Below, piece by piece: positions 25,950 through 37,716 of a DNA stretch of 64,000 nucleotides (its first letter is position 1; every line of letters begins with the position of its first letter). The stretch lies in contig NC_052019.1 in assembly GCF_015832195.1 (NCBI RefSeq), positions 47,991,016-48,055,015 of the forward strand, written 5' to 3'. Origin of the DNA: Motacilla alba alba (Eukaryota; Chordata; Aves; Passeriformes; Motacillidae). A program made the position numbers and the translations under genes. Below the pieces are notes generated by a model. The model did not search any database. It had not been told where the DNA came from and saw only the letters and a list, made by a program, of their open reading frames with translations.

Positions 25950-26213
25950 CACAACCAGGAAGCTCCATGGCATGGAATATCCCTTTGGCTAGTTCAGGCC
26001 AGCTGTCCTGATCATACTTCCTCCCAGCTTCTTGGGCAGCTGCTCACTGCCAAAGCACAGGGAAATTCTAAGTCCTGGAGTTATGGTAAGCACTACTGAG
26101 TAACAGCCAAAACATCAGTGTGGTATCTACATTACTCTCATACTAAACTTAAAACACAGCACTGTGCCAGCTATAGGAAGGAAATTAATTCTATCCCAGG
26201 TGAAACCAGGAGA

Positions 26214-29200
26214 GTGACCGACCAAAAGAAGGGCCCATCTTATCACAAAATACAGCATCATTCAATCATTCAGACCTAATTTTCCCATCTAGTAAAGTCT
26301 CTTCCACCTACTGACATAGACTATAAAACAAACAAACAGTGCTCTGACATATTCAAAATAGCTGGGTACATAACATAATGCAAAAGAAATCATATTGTTA
26401 AGTGCCTCACCAAAAAAACCCCATATCTGGTCTTGCACAGGGTAACTTCAGTAGAGTTTATACACTGTAACTTCCTAGGCATTTCTGCCTCCATGATTGC
26501 ATGTGCTTCAGAATTTGGCAAGCTCTAGGACTGGTAGATCTTGTAAGCTCTCAACCTTGTTAGCAAGGAAAACAGTTTTCCATACGACTAATGTAGGACT
26601 CAACAATTCCATTTATATCTGAAGATGCCCCACTGTTGCCTCTCCTGCTCACCTGTCTCACCCAACTCATGCTCCTTTACCCTGTACATTTGAAATGGGT
26701 TCTTTGGGGTCTCTGACACGTTTGTTGCTCCTCAAGGCGGATAAGGCCTTTTTCACTGCTCCCTGAGCTCACAGTTTCAGGTGGACAGTCAGCTTTTGGC
26801 CCTACTGGGGCCGCATGAACTGTCAGGCAGCCACTGGCAGCAAGCAGGAGTACTTTGGATATTGTAGCCTGTGACAGCACAGGAAAAACAAAAAATGCAA
26901 GGCCAAGCAAAAATACCTTTGAAGATACCATGCATGTAAAGAGTCAAAGGGAAGCTGGCAGAGGGCAGTCAATCACACCAGGAAATCCAGTTCTGCCTCT
27001 GTTCTAAACCTACTGCAAATTGCTGCTGTATTCACCTTGGGCATCAAATCAAACTGCTTTAATGTGAGAAGACGGCTTCTGACTGAGTGCATCCCATTTA
27101 TGCACATTTGCTGTTGGGACAGTATTATCTTTAATACAGAGTATTGTTCTTGCACTCCAGCAGTCACACAGGTCTCCTCTCAGGCACAGGGACAGACTTA
27201 TACATCATTTCCAACAGATGGCACTTTTTAGCCTCTTCATGTGCGCAGGTGAGTGCGTGTGTACAAACATGTTTCCATAGTAACTGGAAACTGCTTTTAC
27301 AGAGCACTGCCTACCATAAAGCAGAGAAATTATCGTTGGACTGAAATTACATCATCTTGTATTTTAAAGGTGCTTTTTTTTTTTAAAGCCACAGTGCAAA
27401 TAACATGATCATTTCCTTTTCTTTATTACCTTGTGGTAAGAAACGCATCCACGTGCAAAAAGAAAAACATTTAAGGGGTAATATAAAATCCACCAGGTAC
27501 AGGGGGTTTGGGGGAGAAAAAAAATCAATACAACCTTTCTGATAGAATTCTATAGGAAGCCTTTATCGTGGATAAATACAGCCTTCCTACAAGCACAAAT
27601 TGAAGTTATCAAAAGTTAATTCCTGGTTTCTTGGAAGGTACTGAAAAGGGCATATAGCCACAGTTCTCAGGGGACAAGCAGGGCAGTGCAGCAAGGCTGT
27701 GCAGTCCTTCCTCACAGCCTCCAAGATGAAAAGACCAAGACCTTTGCTTCTCTAATAAAGCTTCTGGAATTGAAAGGCTGTAAATTCAAGGCACTGGGTA
27801 ATCAACGTCTAAAATTCTCCTCCTGCACCTGGGTTCCAAAACATTTACTTCAGTTTCTTTTTCTGTTGTGAAATTGCTGTCTCATCTTTGTGGATAATTT
27901 TGAGGTGTTTTTTCCCAGTCCTCCTGTATCTATATTAAGCTTGTTTTTCTTCTAAGGAAACAATCTGCTACATAATTAGGGGATTTGGGTTGCTATTTGT
28001 TATTCAGTAGTCCCCTTTGGTTCATTGGGCCACTGTGGAGTTCTCCAGGTCTTCTCCATACTCTAGGCATCAATTTTATGGCAGTTCCAATTATGCAGGC
28101 ATAAAAAGGGACAGAATGTAATTTCTCTGTTATTTTTGTTCACATTTTCTGCTGATAATACTCCTCAGCTGCCCCTACCTCAACTTTGTCATTATCCTTG
28201 GTTTCTCCCTCTCACTCAGCTCCAAGCCAATGTATCTTGTCTTCTAGTCTTTCCTGCTCTTGTTTTGTTCCCTCTCTCTCCCTGCCATTGCCAAGATTTC
28301 CTTGGGGGAAATTAAAGAGTACTAAGAACACAAAGAAAATATGAGTTTGTATTAATTTCTCATGTCATGGCAACAGCAATGGCTATTCCTCGGGTAGTCT
28401 TTCCTCCCTGATTTCAGGAGGGAATACTGAAAGTGGAGAGGTTGCCCTTTACTTCTGTGAGCAATATGCAGTGCGTGCTGTGCTTCAGGAATTAATATTC
28501 AGTCATCAGAACCCCGGTATTTTAGATTTCCAAAGTCAGCAACTTTTGAGTTGCTTCACCTGAATTGATGCATTGTACTTGTGGTTGATAGAATGAAATG
28601 CACCTGCTGCCTACTATAAAACATCTCTGCTCCTAATGAAGAAAACAAACATTGAAGAGAGGTGGTCTTGCTGTTCACTCAGCAGAGCTCAGTCTGACCT
28701 GGTGCAGGGGGACCAGCCCAGCCCTGTGCAAGAATGGGGAAGCTGCTTAGGTGCAGGGAAAAGGAGGAGCACACTGTTCTGCTACAGACTGCCCACACCT
28801 CAATCCTGAAAAGCTGGAATGCAGCAACACAAAAATTTGATTTATGAAAATCAACATGTCATCACTGCTTCTTTATTCTCCGCTGAAAATTTTGGTTGGC
28901 AGGTTTTGTCATAGGACAACCTCCACATCTCTTATCTCTGTTATTTTAGCACACATGCCTAGATAACACAGACCTTGGTGTCTTCTGGCAAAAATACATC
29001 ACTAAATAATGCTTGCCAATGTGTTTTAAATTGTATACTGTACAATGTGCAAAGAAAGGAGCAGCCAGATTTGTTAAATTACTGTTATACTGTTAATCAA
29101 CTACTTATTTAGGGTCTTCATGACTCAACTCTCTACCATATGGGCAACTTCTAGAATGTTTTACAATCAGTGTTTTCTTAAACATGAGATTAAAGGATCA

Positions 29201-29299
29201 AAAAGGAAATGGTCAAGTAATCAAACTGAAGAACAGGGTGCAAGCGTCAAGTTCTGAACCAGAAATGAAACAGTCTTGAAGATGAGAAATAAGATAGAC
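26214..29299. other. Non-coding DNA between an LTR and a CR1 fragment
   Basis: No gene recognised. It contains the 84-codon minus frame at 26677-26931 with a signal-peptide-like start and an AG|GTGAGTGC donor-like site (intron start 27249) without a convincing partner. A T run lies near 27368. Around 28660-28800 composition is slightly GC-richer but carries no recognisable motif. Confidence 0.55.
26677..26931 (-). other. Open frame with signal-peptide-like start (probably chance)
   Basis: An 84-codon frame. Residues 1-22 (MVSSKVFLLGLAFFVFPVLSQ at the start) look like a secretion signal: a lysine near the N-terminus, a hydrophobic core and small or polar residues near a possible cleavage point. 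The rest has four cysteines and no family I recognise. The base three before the ATG is T, a weak start context. The end of the frame contains GGGTAAAG, which could act as a splice donor. Short frames with hydrophobic starts are common by chance, so I do not call a gene. Confidence 0.12.
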
Positions 29300-29632
29300 T
29301 CACAGAATGGTTTGTGTTGGAAGGGACCTTAAAGGTCATATACTTTCAACCCTCCACCATGGTCAAGGACACCTTCCACTTGACCAGTTTGCTCAAAGCC
29401 CCATCCAACCTGGCCTTGAACACTTCCAGAGATGGGGCAGCCAGAGCTTCTCTGGGCAACCTGTTCCAGTGTCTCACCACCCTCATAGTGAAGAATTTCT
29501 TCCTAATATCTACTCTAAACCTGCACTCTTTCAGTTTAAAGCCATTCCTCCTGGTCCTGTCACTACATGCCCTAGTGAAGAAATCCCTCTCCAGCTTTCT
29601 TGCTGGCCCTCTTTAGGTACTGGAAGGCTGCC
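29300..29632 (-). mobile_element. CR1 LINE fragment (3' end)
   Basis: A 333-bp piece in minus orientation. It begins on the + strand with TCACAGAATGGTTTGTGTTGG, the reverse of the CR1 3' terminus, followed by the usual CR1 order of blocks (CATGGTCAAGGACACCTTCC, CAACCTGGCCTTGAACACTTCC, AAGAATTTCTTCCTAATATC, CTCCTGGTCCTGTCACTAC) and stops at CTGGAAGGCTGCC. Only the end of ORF2 and the 3' UTR remain, a typical 5' truncation. Frames of 100-110 codons on the + strand here are antisense and not genes. Confidence 0.93.
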
Positions 29633-31796
29633 AGCATGACTCTAATAGGACTCTATTTAAGTGGGAAAGACAGCTGTTAACAGGAGGATATCAAAAGAGG
29701 AGATGCCAGACTAAGCGCTGTACTTCCAATTGTCAACAGAGTTAGTCTCTTTTCAGTGGTTCTTGCAGTTGTTAAGGAGGTATGTAAGTGTTTTTCCCTC
29801 TTAAATGTCCTGAATTTCACATCCTTAGGACTCCTCTAATAATTTGGAAGCATTTATCTAACCATTGGACTAGGTCTCATCCTTACACTTTCTAACTCTT
29901 TTCAAACAAACCCTGAGATATTCCACCTCTTCAAATTTATTATTTTCTTCTTCAAACAAGTCTAACAAAGACAACAGTTTGGCTCAGGCTGGTATTAGCA
30001 AAGTGTCTTATTGAAGTTATTGCCAAGGAATGAGGGTGCACCACCACACCTTTCCAAAATAACTTTTCATGGAAAATTAATTAATAAATACAGACATTTA
30101 TGTAAATGTATATAAACATTCAATATAAACATTACGTGCTGATCAGAACTTATTTTCATACATTTATAACTTCTGTTTAGACTCATATGTTAAAAAATCC
30201 TCAGAAGTCAGGCAGTATTTTCCTACTGTGCTGTAGGACAGCACAGTATTCTGCTCTCTACCAGCTAAATTACCCCATACAGCTGCAACTAAAGACTCCT
30301 TTCAGAGAATCACCATTGCAGTCAATTTGGTGAAATACCTTGAACCCTTTTTACAACAAACTAGAAGAATGCCTAGGTGCACCACACTGTCATCTCTCTT
30401 ATGGTAAATGAAGGTCCTTCTTCTACCTATTATAAACCCCCTTAGAGTTAGAAATTCCATGTGGTCCTAAAGAAAACCGTCTGAAGACTCTCGACCTCTG
30501 AACAGCAGCACAGGTGCTTGCAATAGCACCTCAAAATCTCTCAACACAACTGCATTTTAAATGAACAAGAAACACTCAGAAACAAAGTACATTTCAAGAA
30601 TATTTGGTGAATGAAACCAAGTGCTATCCAAACTAATGGTGTTCCTGAAGTCCTGAAACCTTTCTGGAATAAGTGTCCAAGCTCTGGCTGGCTCCCAGAA
30701 GGCAAGTGCCCTTGTGCCTAGGCAGTACTCACAGTTTGAGAGAAGTTGTGCTGTCAGCAAAGAAGAATCAAATGTTTAAACATTTCATGCAGTCATAAGA
30801 TCTGTCATCTTCACATGAGACTTATACACAATATCATATTCCCAAAAGATCTGATTCAAGTTTAAATTCAGCTGATTTTGGCTTTGCCACTTCCACAGCC
30901 TAACAAACTCTGAAAACTATGACAGCTTTTTCCCCCATCATTGAAAATGTCATGTTCTAAGCATGACCTGTCCGTGTTAATGTATTTGGAAGGAAATATC
31001 CCAGGTCTATTTATCTACATGCCTACTTAAATGTAGAAATCCTATCATATTCTTCCTGGAACAGTACTTCTCTTCAATGAAAGCATCATATCCTAAATAT
31101 TAAAGAAAGTACCTTTTTTTTTTTTTTTCTGTCTAAATGTACCATATATCCTTTCACTATTCCTAAGGAATGTGAGAGAGGAAAAGAATATGCAAGGCAA
31201 AGCCATGAAGTGAACACTGCCAGTTCAGGATTCAAAAAGGAGTTGCCAGGAGCATTAATAACCATCTCTATTAAGGGCTGTCCAAAATGGCAGCTATTGA
31301 AGTGGGGAAATTAAAGACCCCGAATAAAACGCACTGACCAACCTGAACAACAGAAGTTCTGCATTACAGAACTTTAAATTAAGTGCTGTCAAGGTGTGGG
31401 GTAAATCATTGGCACACACATTAAATCTGTTTGGACACAACTTTTTCCTTTTTTTTTTTTAATTTGCCATATTACTAATCTCTATTATAGATTTCCACAA
31501 AACACAGGATCAAGCTCTAAAAAGTTACCATAGAGGTCACTTCAGCAGTAAGATGCTACACATCAGCTCTGTTGTACTAGTTTGTAAGCAAGTTCATAAA
31601 TGCACTAACAGTTTATTTTAAATGTTTTTTTTTTTCACTAATTTTAACAACAGCACTGCTTCATTCCTTGCTGTAGGGAGGTGACTGCTGGTAGATTGAG
31701 TGCAAAGAGGACAAAACACTATGATTTCCACCATATCTCTAGCATCTTTTATGGCACAAGCTGCCTTACAATATTTCATGGGAGTATCTATCGGCT

Positions 31797-32288
31797 TTAA
31801 ATATCAGAGAAAAAAAAATAAAAAAGAAAAAAATGTGGTCCTTCACCCAGCAATCTTTCAGACCATATAAGGATGTCCTTGTCAGGGGTGCCAACACAGG
31901 AATCTCCATGGACCCCAGGTTTAAGAGACCTATCTGTAAAAAAAGCACAGTTAGGCAGATAAAAGCCAGGCATCTTTCTATGACAATCCAGGTGCGGAGA
32001 CAAAAAATTGGAAGGGTCAAAACACTTAGTCAACAGCTTTTGAATGACAACAGAGGGGTTGTTTCCCCGGTAAAAGGGCTGTGGAAAGTCCACAGGCTGA
32101 GCTGCCAAGTTCCAGCTGCCCTGAGAGAGAGGAAGGCAACAGCAGGGCTGGAACTGAACTCTCCTGGCAGGAACCTGAGCCAGTTTCTGCCTCTGCAGGC
32201 TAGGAGGTTTTCGCTCCAGTAGCACTGCAACTGTACCTGTGCAGCTTTGTGTTTTCCTGCAATTCCAGTGGCATGATGCAAAGGGCAA
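31797..32288 (-). other. 163-codon open frame, overlapped by a 129-codon + frame; no known family
   Basis: This is the longest open frame outside the CR1 element. The minus frame has no signal peptide, no domain I recognise, and its last 12 residues are a Phe-rich stretch from an A-rich tract. The opposite strand is also open (31833-32222). A frame of this length is about what chance gives in 64 kb of both strands, so I record it without calling a gene. Confidence 0.1.
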
Positions 32289-35074
32289 ATGGCTCCAGCT
32301 ACCAATTATTTCCCTTAATTTGCCAAGAACAAGGGTACACCAAATTGTAATTGGGGCACTGAGGGGACATAAATCCTAGGAAGGTGTACTCAGCCTCCTT
32401 ATCCAAACTACCAATGGTGTGGAACAGGCTCTAAAGGAGATACAGCTTGAGTTGTAGCTGGGACAAGAACTCCTCCAGAAAACTCTCAAAGGGCAGAGTA
32501 ACCCATGAGCATCAATGCACATGAACTTGGAACACCAATCACTGGTTAATACATGAATAGTGTTTTTTCCCGAACTGTTTTTCATGGATCTGAATGTGGT
32601 CAGGATGGAAATTTATGGATGAATAAACCAAATCATCCTGTGATGTTATAAACAATGGTCCTAAGTAAGGCCCTTTGAGCTCTCCTGAACTGCAGAGGGC
32701 TGTGCCAGCACCTCCCTCTGAGCAGGATGTCTCTCACCATTGGTGCTCTATATCCAAAACCTCACAAATTCTCATGTTTACAAAGTTAAAAGGACCATTG
32801 CCAAAATCTGACAATGGAGCTTGGCCTGTGATTTTTACTCATTATAGTCTAGATATTTCAAGTTTAAAAGAGTGACTTTTGGGACAATTCCCCTTAAGTC
32901 ACTCATCTCAATCTTTGACCTTTGATGGAGGGTCTCATAAGGAATTCAGAGTTAGAATTAGTCAGAGAGCCCCGGTAATACAGGTGGCAAGGAGCATTGA
33001 CTACCTGGTGAATGTCTTCTGATGATATTACAGAAATATTAATATTTGTCTAGTTCTTCCTACATGGAAGCTTCATATTTTTTGGAAGCCTTCCTTTGGC
33101 TCAAGTTATCCCAGTGAGTACATTCTCTGTGGAAATGCTGCAAATTTTTGCTCAAATATAGACTGCTCATCACTACTTCTGTTTCAATGCTTTATCTCTG
33201 AGTTGGACTAGAGAAGTAATTTTGCATCAAAAAAGATCTGCAGGAAAAGCAGATAGCGGAAGGAAAATACCATTTAGCCCTTATAAAAAGGAATCCAAGT
33301 ACATACAGTACAATGGAAAATTATCTTTTTTTAGATCACTCTGCTTGAGAAGCAACTGGAGAGATCATTAAAATCACCTCTGTAGTTCTTTGAACACTAG
33401 TGTTATCTGCATTTCAAAGGATCAAGTTTGACAGAGTTTATGGCAATTCTCTACTCTGACCTTGTAGCAGTCTGGTTCCCTGTTATCACACTGCCTCCTT
33501 CCTGATCCTTCCCAAAGCCACAAATTTCTCCTTTTGGACAATAAAATATAACCTCCAAAAGAGAAGCACATTTATAATTCAGGATTGCTTAAGAGCAAGC
33601 TGGCATGAGTTGGCTCAGTAAAAAGACACCTTAATATCAGGCCCTTGTTGTTACCCATGCTCTATTTCAGTGCTGCCATTGTGCTCTCCTAGATCGAGCT
33701 GACCACCACTGAATACAGAGCTCAAAACGAGATCAGGATGTGTAACTTGATATTCTATGTGCATCTTCCCCTCTCCCATACACACCAGAATTTATTCCTA
33801 GGGCAGGAAGCAAGAGTTTAAATTGATCTGCTCACACTTGTACCTCTCTGGGCCTCCTGTTCTATTATTAAAAAAAAAATCCCAACAATCCAGAACTCTG
33901 CCTGCAAGTTCAAACAATTATTGCATTCATTCCACTGAATTTCATCAACAGGTGGAGTCAGCTCATTGACAGCATTATGTTTCCTTCTCATTCCTCTAGT
34001 TTCTCCTCTAGTGTCTTAAGGAAGCACTGCTGCAGGCACACTGTGAAAGAGTCTTAGCACAGAAATGGGACAGAAAGAAGGTGGTCATACAAAAATTCAT
34101 GTCTGCTGTGGTTCTCAGTCTCTGCTCTAAGATGCAGAAATTCCTAGTAAAGGAAAGGGTCAAGAGGGCTGACCTAGGCTAGAGAGACAGACTGACAGCC
34201 ACTGTTAGCTGGACTCTTACAAGGAGATAAGCTAATGGGACCAAAGAGAACACTATTTTTGTCCCTTGAATAACAGGTCCACCTCAGCAATCCTCAAAGG
34301 AGGTGATGACTTATGCAGAACAAGAGTGGGAGGGGAAGGAGTTTTGAACTATGAGTTAAACTGGGACCCAGAGAAGACAGATCTGGAATATCTGAGAGCT
34401 ACTATCAACACGGTCCTTTCCCAAAACTAGGCAGAACTTGGCTCTGCTTGTAGAGGCCATGAAGGCTGCACCTTCAGTCTGCTACAGGAGTAGCTGCCAT
34501 GCCCTGCTTTGTTTTCTTTCCTTACTAGGGACACTGATTCCTGCCAAGGACACCCTCTCCACTCTATCAAGAGGTACATGGCATGCTCTAGAGGTACCAA
34601 GACTATTAACTCCAGAAAAACCCATGCTCTGCTCTAAGGTAGATGAACTCCAGACAGCAACAACCACTGGGTTATAATACTGGCTAAGTATTAAGTATAA
34701 TACTTCATCTCCCAAAAAATGTTTAATCTGATTAATTGCTTTCTGAAGAGAGTAGCAAGGAGTAGAAGTGACAGCGTTAGAGAGGACTTTCATACCAATA
34801 CAAGAGATAGCAACCAATGTTGTTAAGAACAATTTTTTTGAAGGTATCTTTTTCAAACCAGGACTTTATTAATCAGATTGACAGATATATGAGAGAACTC
34901 AGAGAGCCACAGGTGTTACACGAAAGGTTCATCTCCAATAGCTTTCCTAGTTACAAGAGCAGCTGAATCATTCATCTCATTACATATAAGACCCTAAGTT
35001 TTTTTTAAGGCTGCTCTAGCTAAGTAAAAGAGGGAGAAAAAAAAAGCTGCAGCAAGGTGGTTAAGCTTAAATCC

Positions 35075-35097
35075 AATGGTTTAAGCTTTAAACCATT
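35075..35097. repeat. Short perfect inverted repeat
   Basis: AATGGTTTAA, a 3-base spacer GCT, then TTAAACCATT: a perfect 10-bp stem. Related words (TTAAGCTTAAATCC just before, TTAAATGGT just after) surround it. It may be a remnant of a palindromic duplication; no terminator or RNA role is implied. Confidence 0.5.
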
Positions 35098-37473
35098 TTA
35101 CTTAAATGGTGGACTTAAAATTAATGTGCACTGTGTAGCTAAATGCCTTTATTAATAAAACTGCTTATTTTGTTTAAATCTGCTACTCAATGCCCTTAGC
35201 TTTCAGCACTGTATTTCCGTGGGGGCTTCTCCCATATAGCTTGATATCTAAAAGGACCTCAGTAGTAAGTGGTTTTTGTTGCTAATTTCTAACTGGGTAT
35301 TTACATCAAACTGTCAGTGTTCTTCAATAAAAGGAAGCCTTACCCCAGGGGGTCCTGTAGATTCATTCCTAGTAATTCTGCAGAGCACTGAGGTGCCCAG
35401 ATCGAGGTTTCCAATCCGACCATAGCAGAATTTTCAAGACACACAGCTACTTCAGCTGACTTCATAGCAGCATTTTAAGACATGTAACACATTTTACTAG
35501 AAGGATGTGAACGGTGAAGCATCAGAAGGTTGAGAGATTTGCCCAAGGTCAGAGGACGACCTGGGCACAGAGCTCATCTGCAGACTGCCCACACAAGTTA
35601 ATCCCTGGCAAGGCTGTATTCGCATGGAAAGGAGTGCTGCCCAAAGTGGCAATGCTCACATATATGAGGCCTCTCCTGCGTGTAGACTGGAGAGGCAGGA
35701 ATGCTGGTGGCAGGATATTAAACTGTTTGGATCCTGGCCTGCCACAATGCTAAGCTGCGATTACCCCCAGCAGCATAAGCACAGCCAGGCCTCTTTCCTG
35801 AGCAAAACCCACAGAGAAAAAAGGAGCAGCCTTCCTAGTGCCAGCCTGGCCAAGAAGACAAATGGCCCTGTGCCTGGGAAAGGAGCTGGTCCGGCTGTTG
35901 CAGAGGACTCCTCTTCAGAAAAAAACCCTGGCAGCCTGAGAAGGTGTTTCCTCTTCCTCTCATAGAACAGACCAAACCAGCTTCTTTAAAAATGCCAACT
36001 CTATAATAAATTCCCATCCAGAAGCCAAGTTCCTTTTCCTGAGTGCCTCATTCATAGTGAGCAACAGCACAGCAGCAGACAGAGGCCATCAGAGAGCTAA
36101 TATATTTTATTGCTAGGCAATCACTGATTGCACACAGGAAAAACTAATATCAAAAAAGTTCCTACCAACAGCTATCAGAAGGAAACATCACAGTCACGGT
36201 GTCTAGACATTGTCAGGATGCCCTAAATCAGATTGCAAATTCCGGTCAGCACTTCACTAACAAAAGTCTTACCAAAACGGCTAGAATGTTGGCTTGCCAT
36301 CAAAGGAGCTTTAGCAACAGCCAGTCTGCCAACACCCTAAGCACAGCTCAGGTCACATGGCTTTGGGGATTGCCACCAGAAAGGCAGATTGAAAAACTCA
36401 AGAGCAGAACAGGAGTTCCAGGCTTCAGTGGTAGGCATCTCACTCTGGCCTTGGCATGGGCACAAAGAGGATAATCTGGAAGGCCGAGAGTTTGCCTCCT
36501 TCTTGTCCCTGTGAAACAAGGGCCTCCTCTGCAAGGGATCCTTGTGGAGGGGAACTACTGCCATCACTGCACCTCCAAGCAGGTTTCCACCCTTCCTCCC
36601 CACGGGCCCCAAAGCCAACCAAGCTACACGGTTAAAAGGAGGGGACAGCCCTGGCAACAGGCGCTGCTGAGAGTGGTTAAGATCCACCAAGCTGCCTCCA
36701 TGCCTGCTTACTGCAGGAGTCATCCTGACTCACAGCTCCCCTTCATTCAATCTGACAAAGGGTATTGGAAAGAGGCAAGGTGGCACTAGGACAACACAAG
36801 TGAGAACAAGCTGCTGTAACAGGCATGGATAAAGACAGAGGTTTCAAAGGTTTCCTGAGCTGATTAACAGTGCATACAACTCTCTTTCTCTCCTGCTGTG
36901 CCACCTGTGGGGCTGCCAGCCAAACAGTGGTTCCCCAGGGGCTGGGAGCAAAGCACAATACAGCGTGAGGACGGCTGCTGGCACCACACGGCTCAGCAGA
37001 GATCAGCCATCTGCACACAGTGAGGTAGCAACTGGAAGTTTGTAACAGCTACCTGCAGGGAGGGATTTTCCTGCAGGGAATTTGTCTTCCAGTTGCTTTA
37101 CAAGCTTTAGCTGCAGTAGGAAGCAAACACACTGAAATATTTCAGACAGCTGTAGGGAATTAACAGGTGTCAGAGTTTGCCAAGTCTTTGCTTTTTACAG
37201 GGTCTGCAGTGAGCTCCTCCCTCTGCCAGCTGAAAGCATAGTGATGCTGAGCACTAGTGATGCTCAGAACAACACCTACATGTCAGCCCAGAGCCACACA
37301 AAACCCTTTCACAGGCTTTGGTGGTTCAACAGGACCTATGGACTCGCTGCTTTATTCATTTTTCAACCACCATAACCACATAAAACTGCACCTCAGTGCA
37401 CAGCTAAAGTCATGCTGTGCACATTATGTCTTTTTCTAAAATGCAGCACTTGAGCAACACCCTGTTGTGCTTG

Positions 37474-37499
37474 TTGTGTAGCCCTGTTGGGCTACACAA
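37474..37499. repeat. Perfect hairpin, copy 1
   Basis: TTGTGTAGCCC, loop TGTT, GGGCTACACAA: an 11-bp perfect stem with a 4-base loop. It lies wholly inside unit 1 of the tandem duplication. Confidence 0.85.
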
Positions 37500-37585
37500 A
37501 CACAGAGTAGAAGCCAAAGGAGAACGGTGGCCTTTGACACAGAAGCCAAACACCCAAACACTTGAGCAACACCCTGTTGTGCTTG

Positions 37586-37611
37586 TTGTGTAGCCCTGTT
37601 GGGCTACACAA
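37586..37611. repeat. Perfect hairpin, copy 2
   Basis: Same 11-bp stem and TGTT loop as copy 1, exactly 112 bases downstream, without any change. Confidence 0.85.
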
Positions 37612-37670
37612 ACACAGAGTAGAAGCCAAAGGAGAACGGTGGCCTTTGACACAGAAGCCAAAGGCCTTTG

Positions 37671-37716
37671 ATACAGAAGCCAAAGTAGAAGCCAAAGGCC
37701 TTTGACACAGAAGCTT
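37671..37716. repeat. Degenerate short repeats at the end of the tandem array
   Basis: The end of the 112-bp unit carries the word GGCCTTTGACACAGAAGCCAAA. Shortened and changed versions (TTTGATACAGAAGCCAAAG, GTAGAAGCCAAAGGCC, TTTGACACAGAAGC) follow immediately, as if slippage continued after the larger duplication. Confidence 0.75.

Larger units (their letters stand above)
25638..26213 (-). mobile_element. Solo LTR, ERVL-type endogenous retrovirus
   Basis: A 576-bp LTR in minus orientation. On the minus strand it opens TCTCCTGGTTTCACCTGGG, close to the TGTCCTGGTTTCGGCTGGG start I know from common avian ERVL LTRs, and ends in TTAAACCACAACA. A TATA box lies at 25944-25949 and an ATTAAA poly(A) signal at 25760-25765, giving a U3-R-U5 order. 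Five-base flanks GTGTC (25633-25637) and GTGAC (26214-26218) match at four of five positions, as expected for an old 5-bp target duplication. No gag, pol or env follows, so the internal region was probably lost by LTR-LTR recombination. Inside it is a 14-bp direct repeat, GAGAAACAAAACCC twice, near 25814-25841. Confidence 0.85.
29633..37446. other. Non-coding DNA with chance open frames
   Basis: No gene recognised. T runs lie near 31114, 31450 and 31624. Frames open on both strands cover 31797-32288 (see findings). GC-richer patches at about 35520-35960 and 36330-37020 hold several overlapping frames on both strands without motifs. A near-palindrome AATGGTTTAA-GCT-TTAAACCATT sits at 35075-35097. 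Confidence 0.55.
37447..37670. repeat. Two-copy tandem duplication, period 112 bp
   Basis: Bases 37447-37550 and 37559-37662 are identical over 104 bases, offset by 112. The 8-base piece between copies is CACCCAAA. Identity this complete in a non-coding region points to a recent duplication, a gene-converted one, or an assembly artefact. Each copy carries a perfect hairpin. A 112-bp period is not a multiple of three, so the 83- and 67-codon minus frames that cross it read the copies in different frames and are very unlikely to be genes. Confidence 0.9.

Noticed and set aside
29307..29639. 110- and 100-codon open frames on the + strand
   Set aside because: Both are antisense readings of a minus-oriented CR1 3' fragment.
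37410..37695. Minus frames with a leucine-rich, signal-peptide-like start
   Set aside because: They run through the 112-bp tandem duplication in two different frames, so the repeated peptide pieces are a by-product of the repeat.
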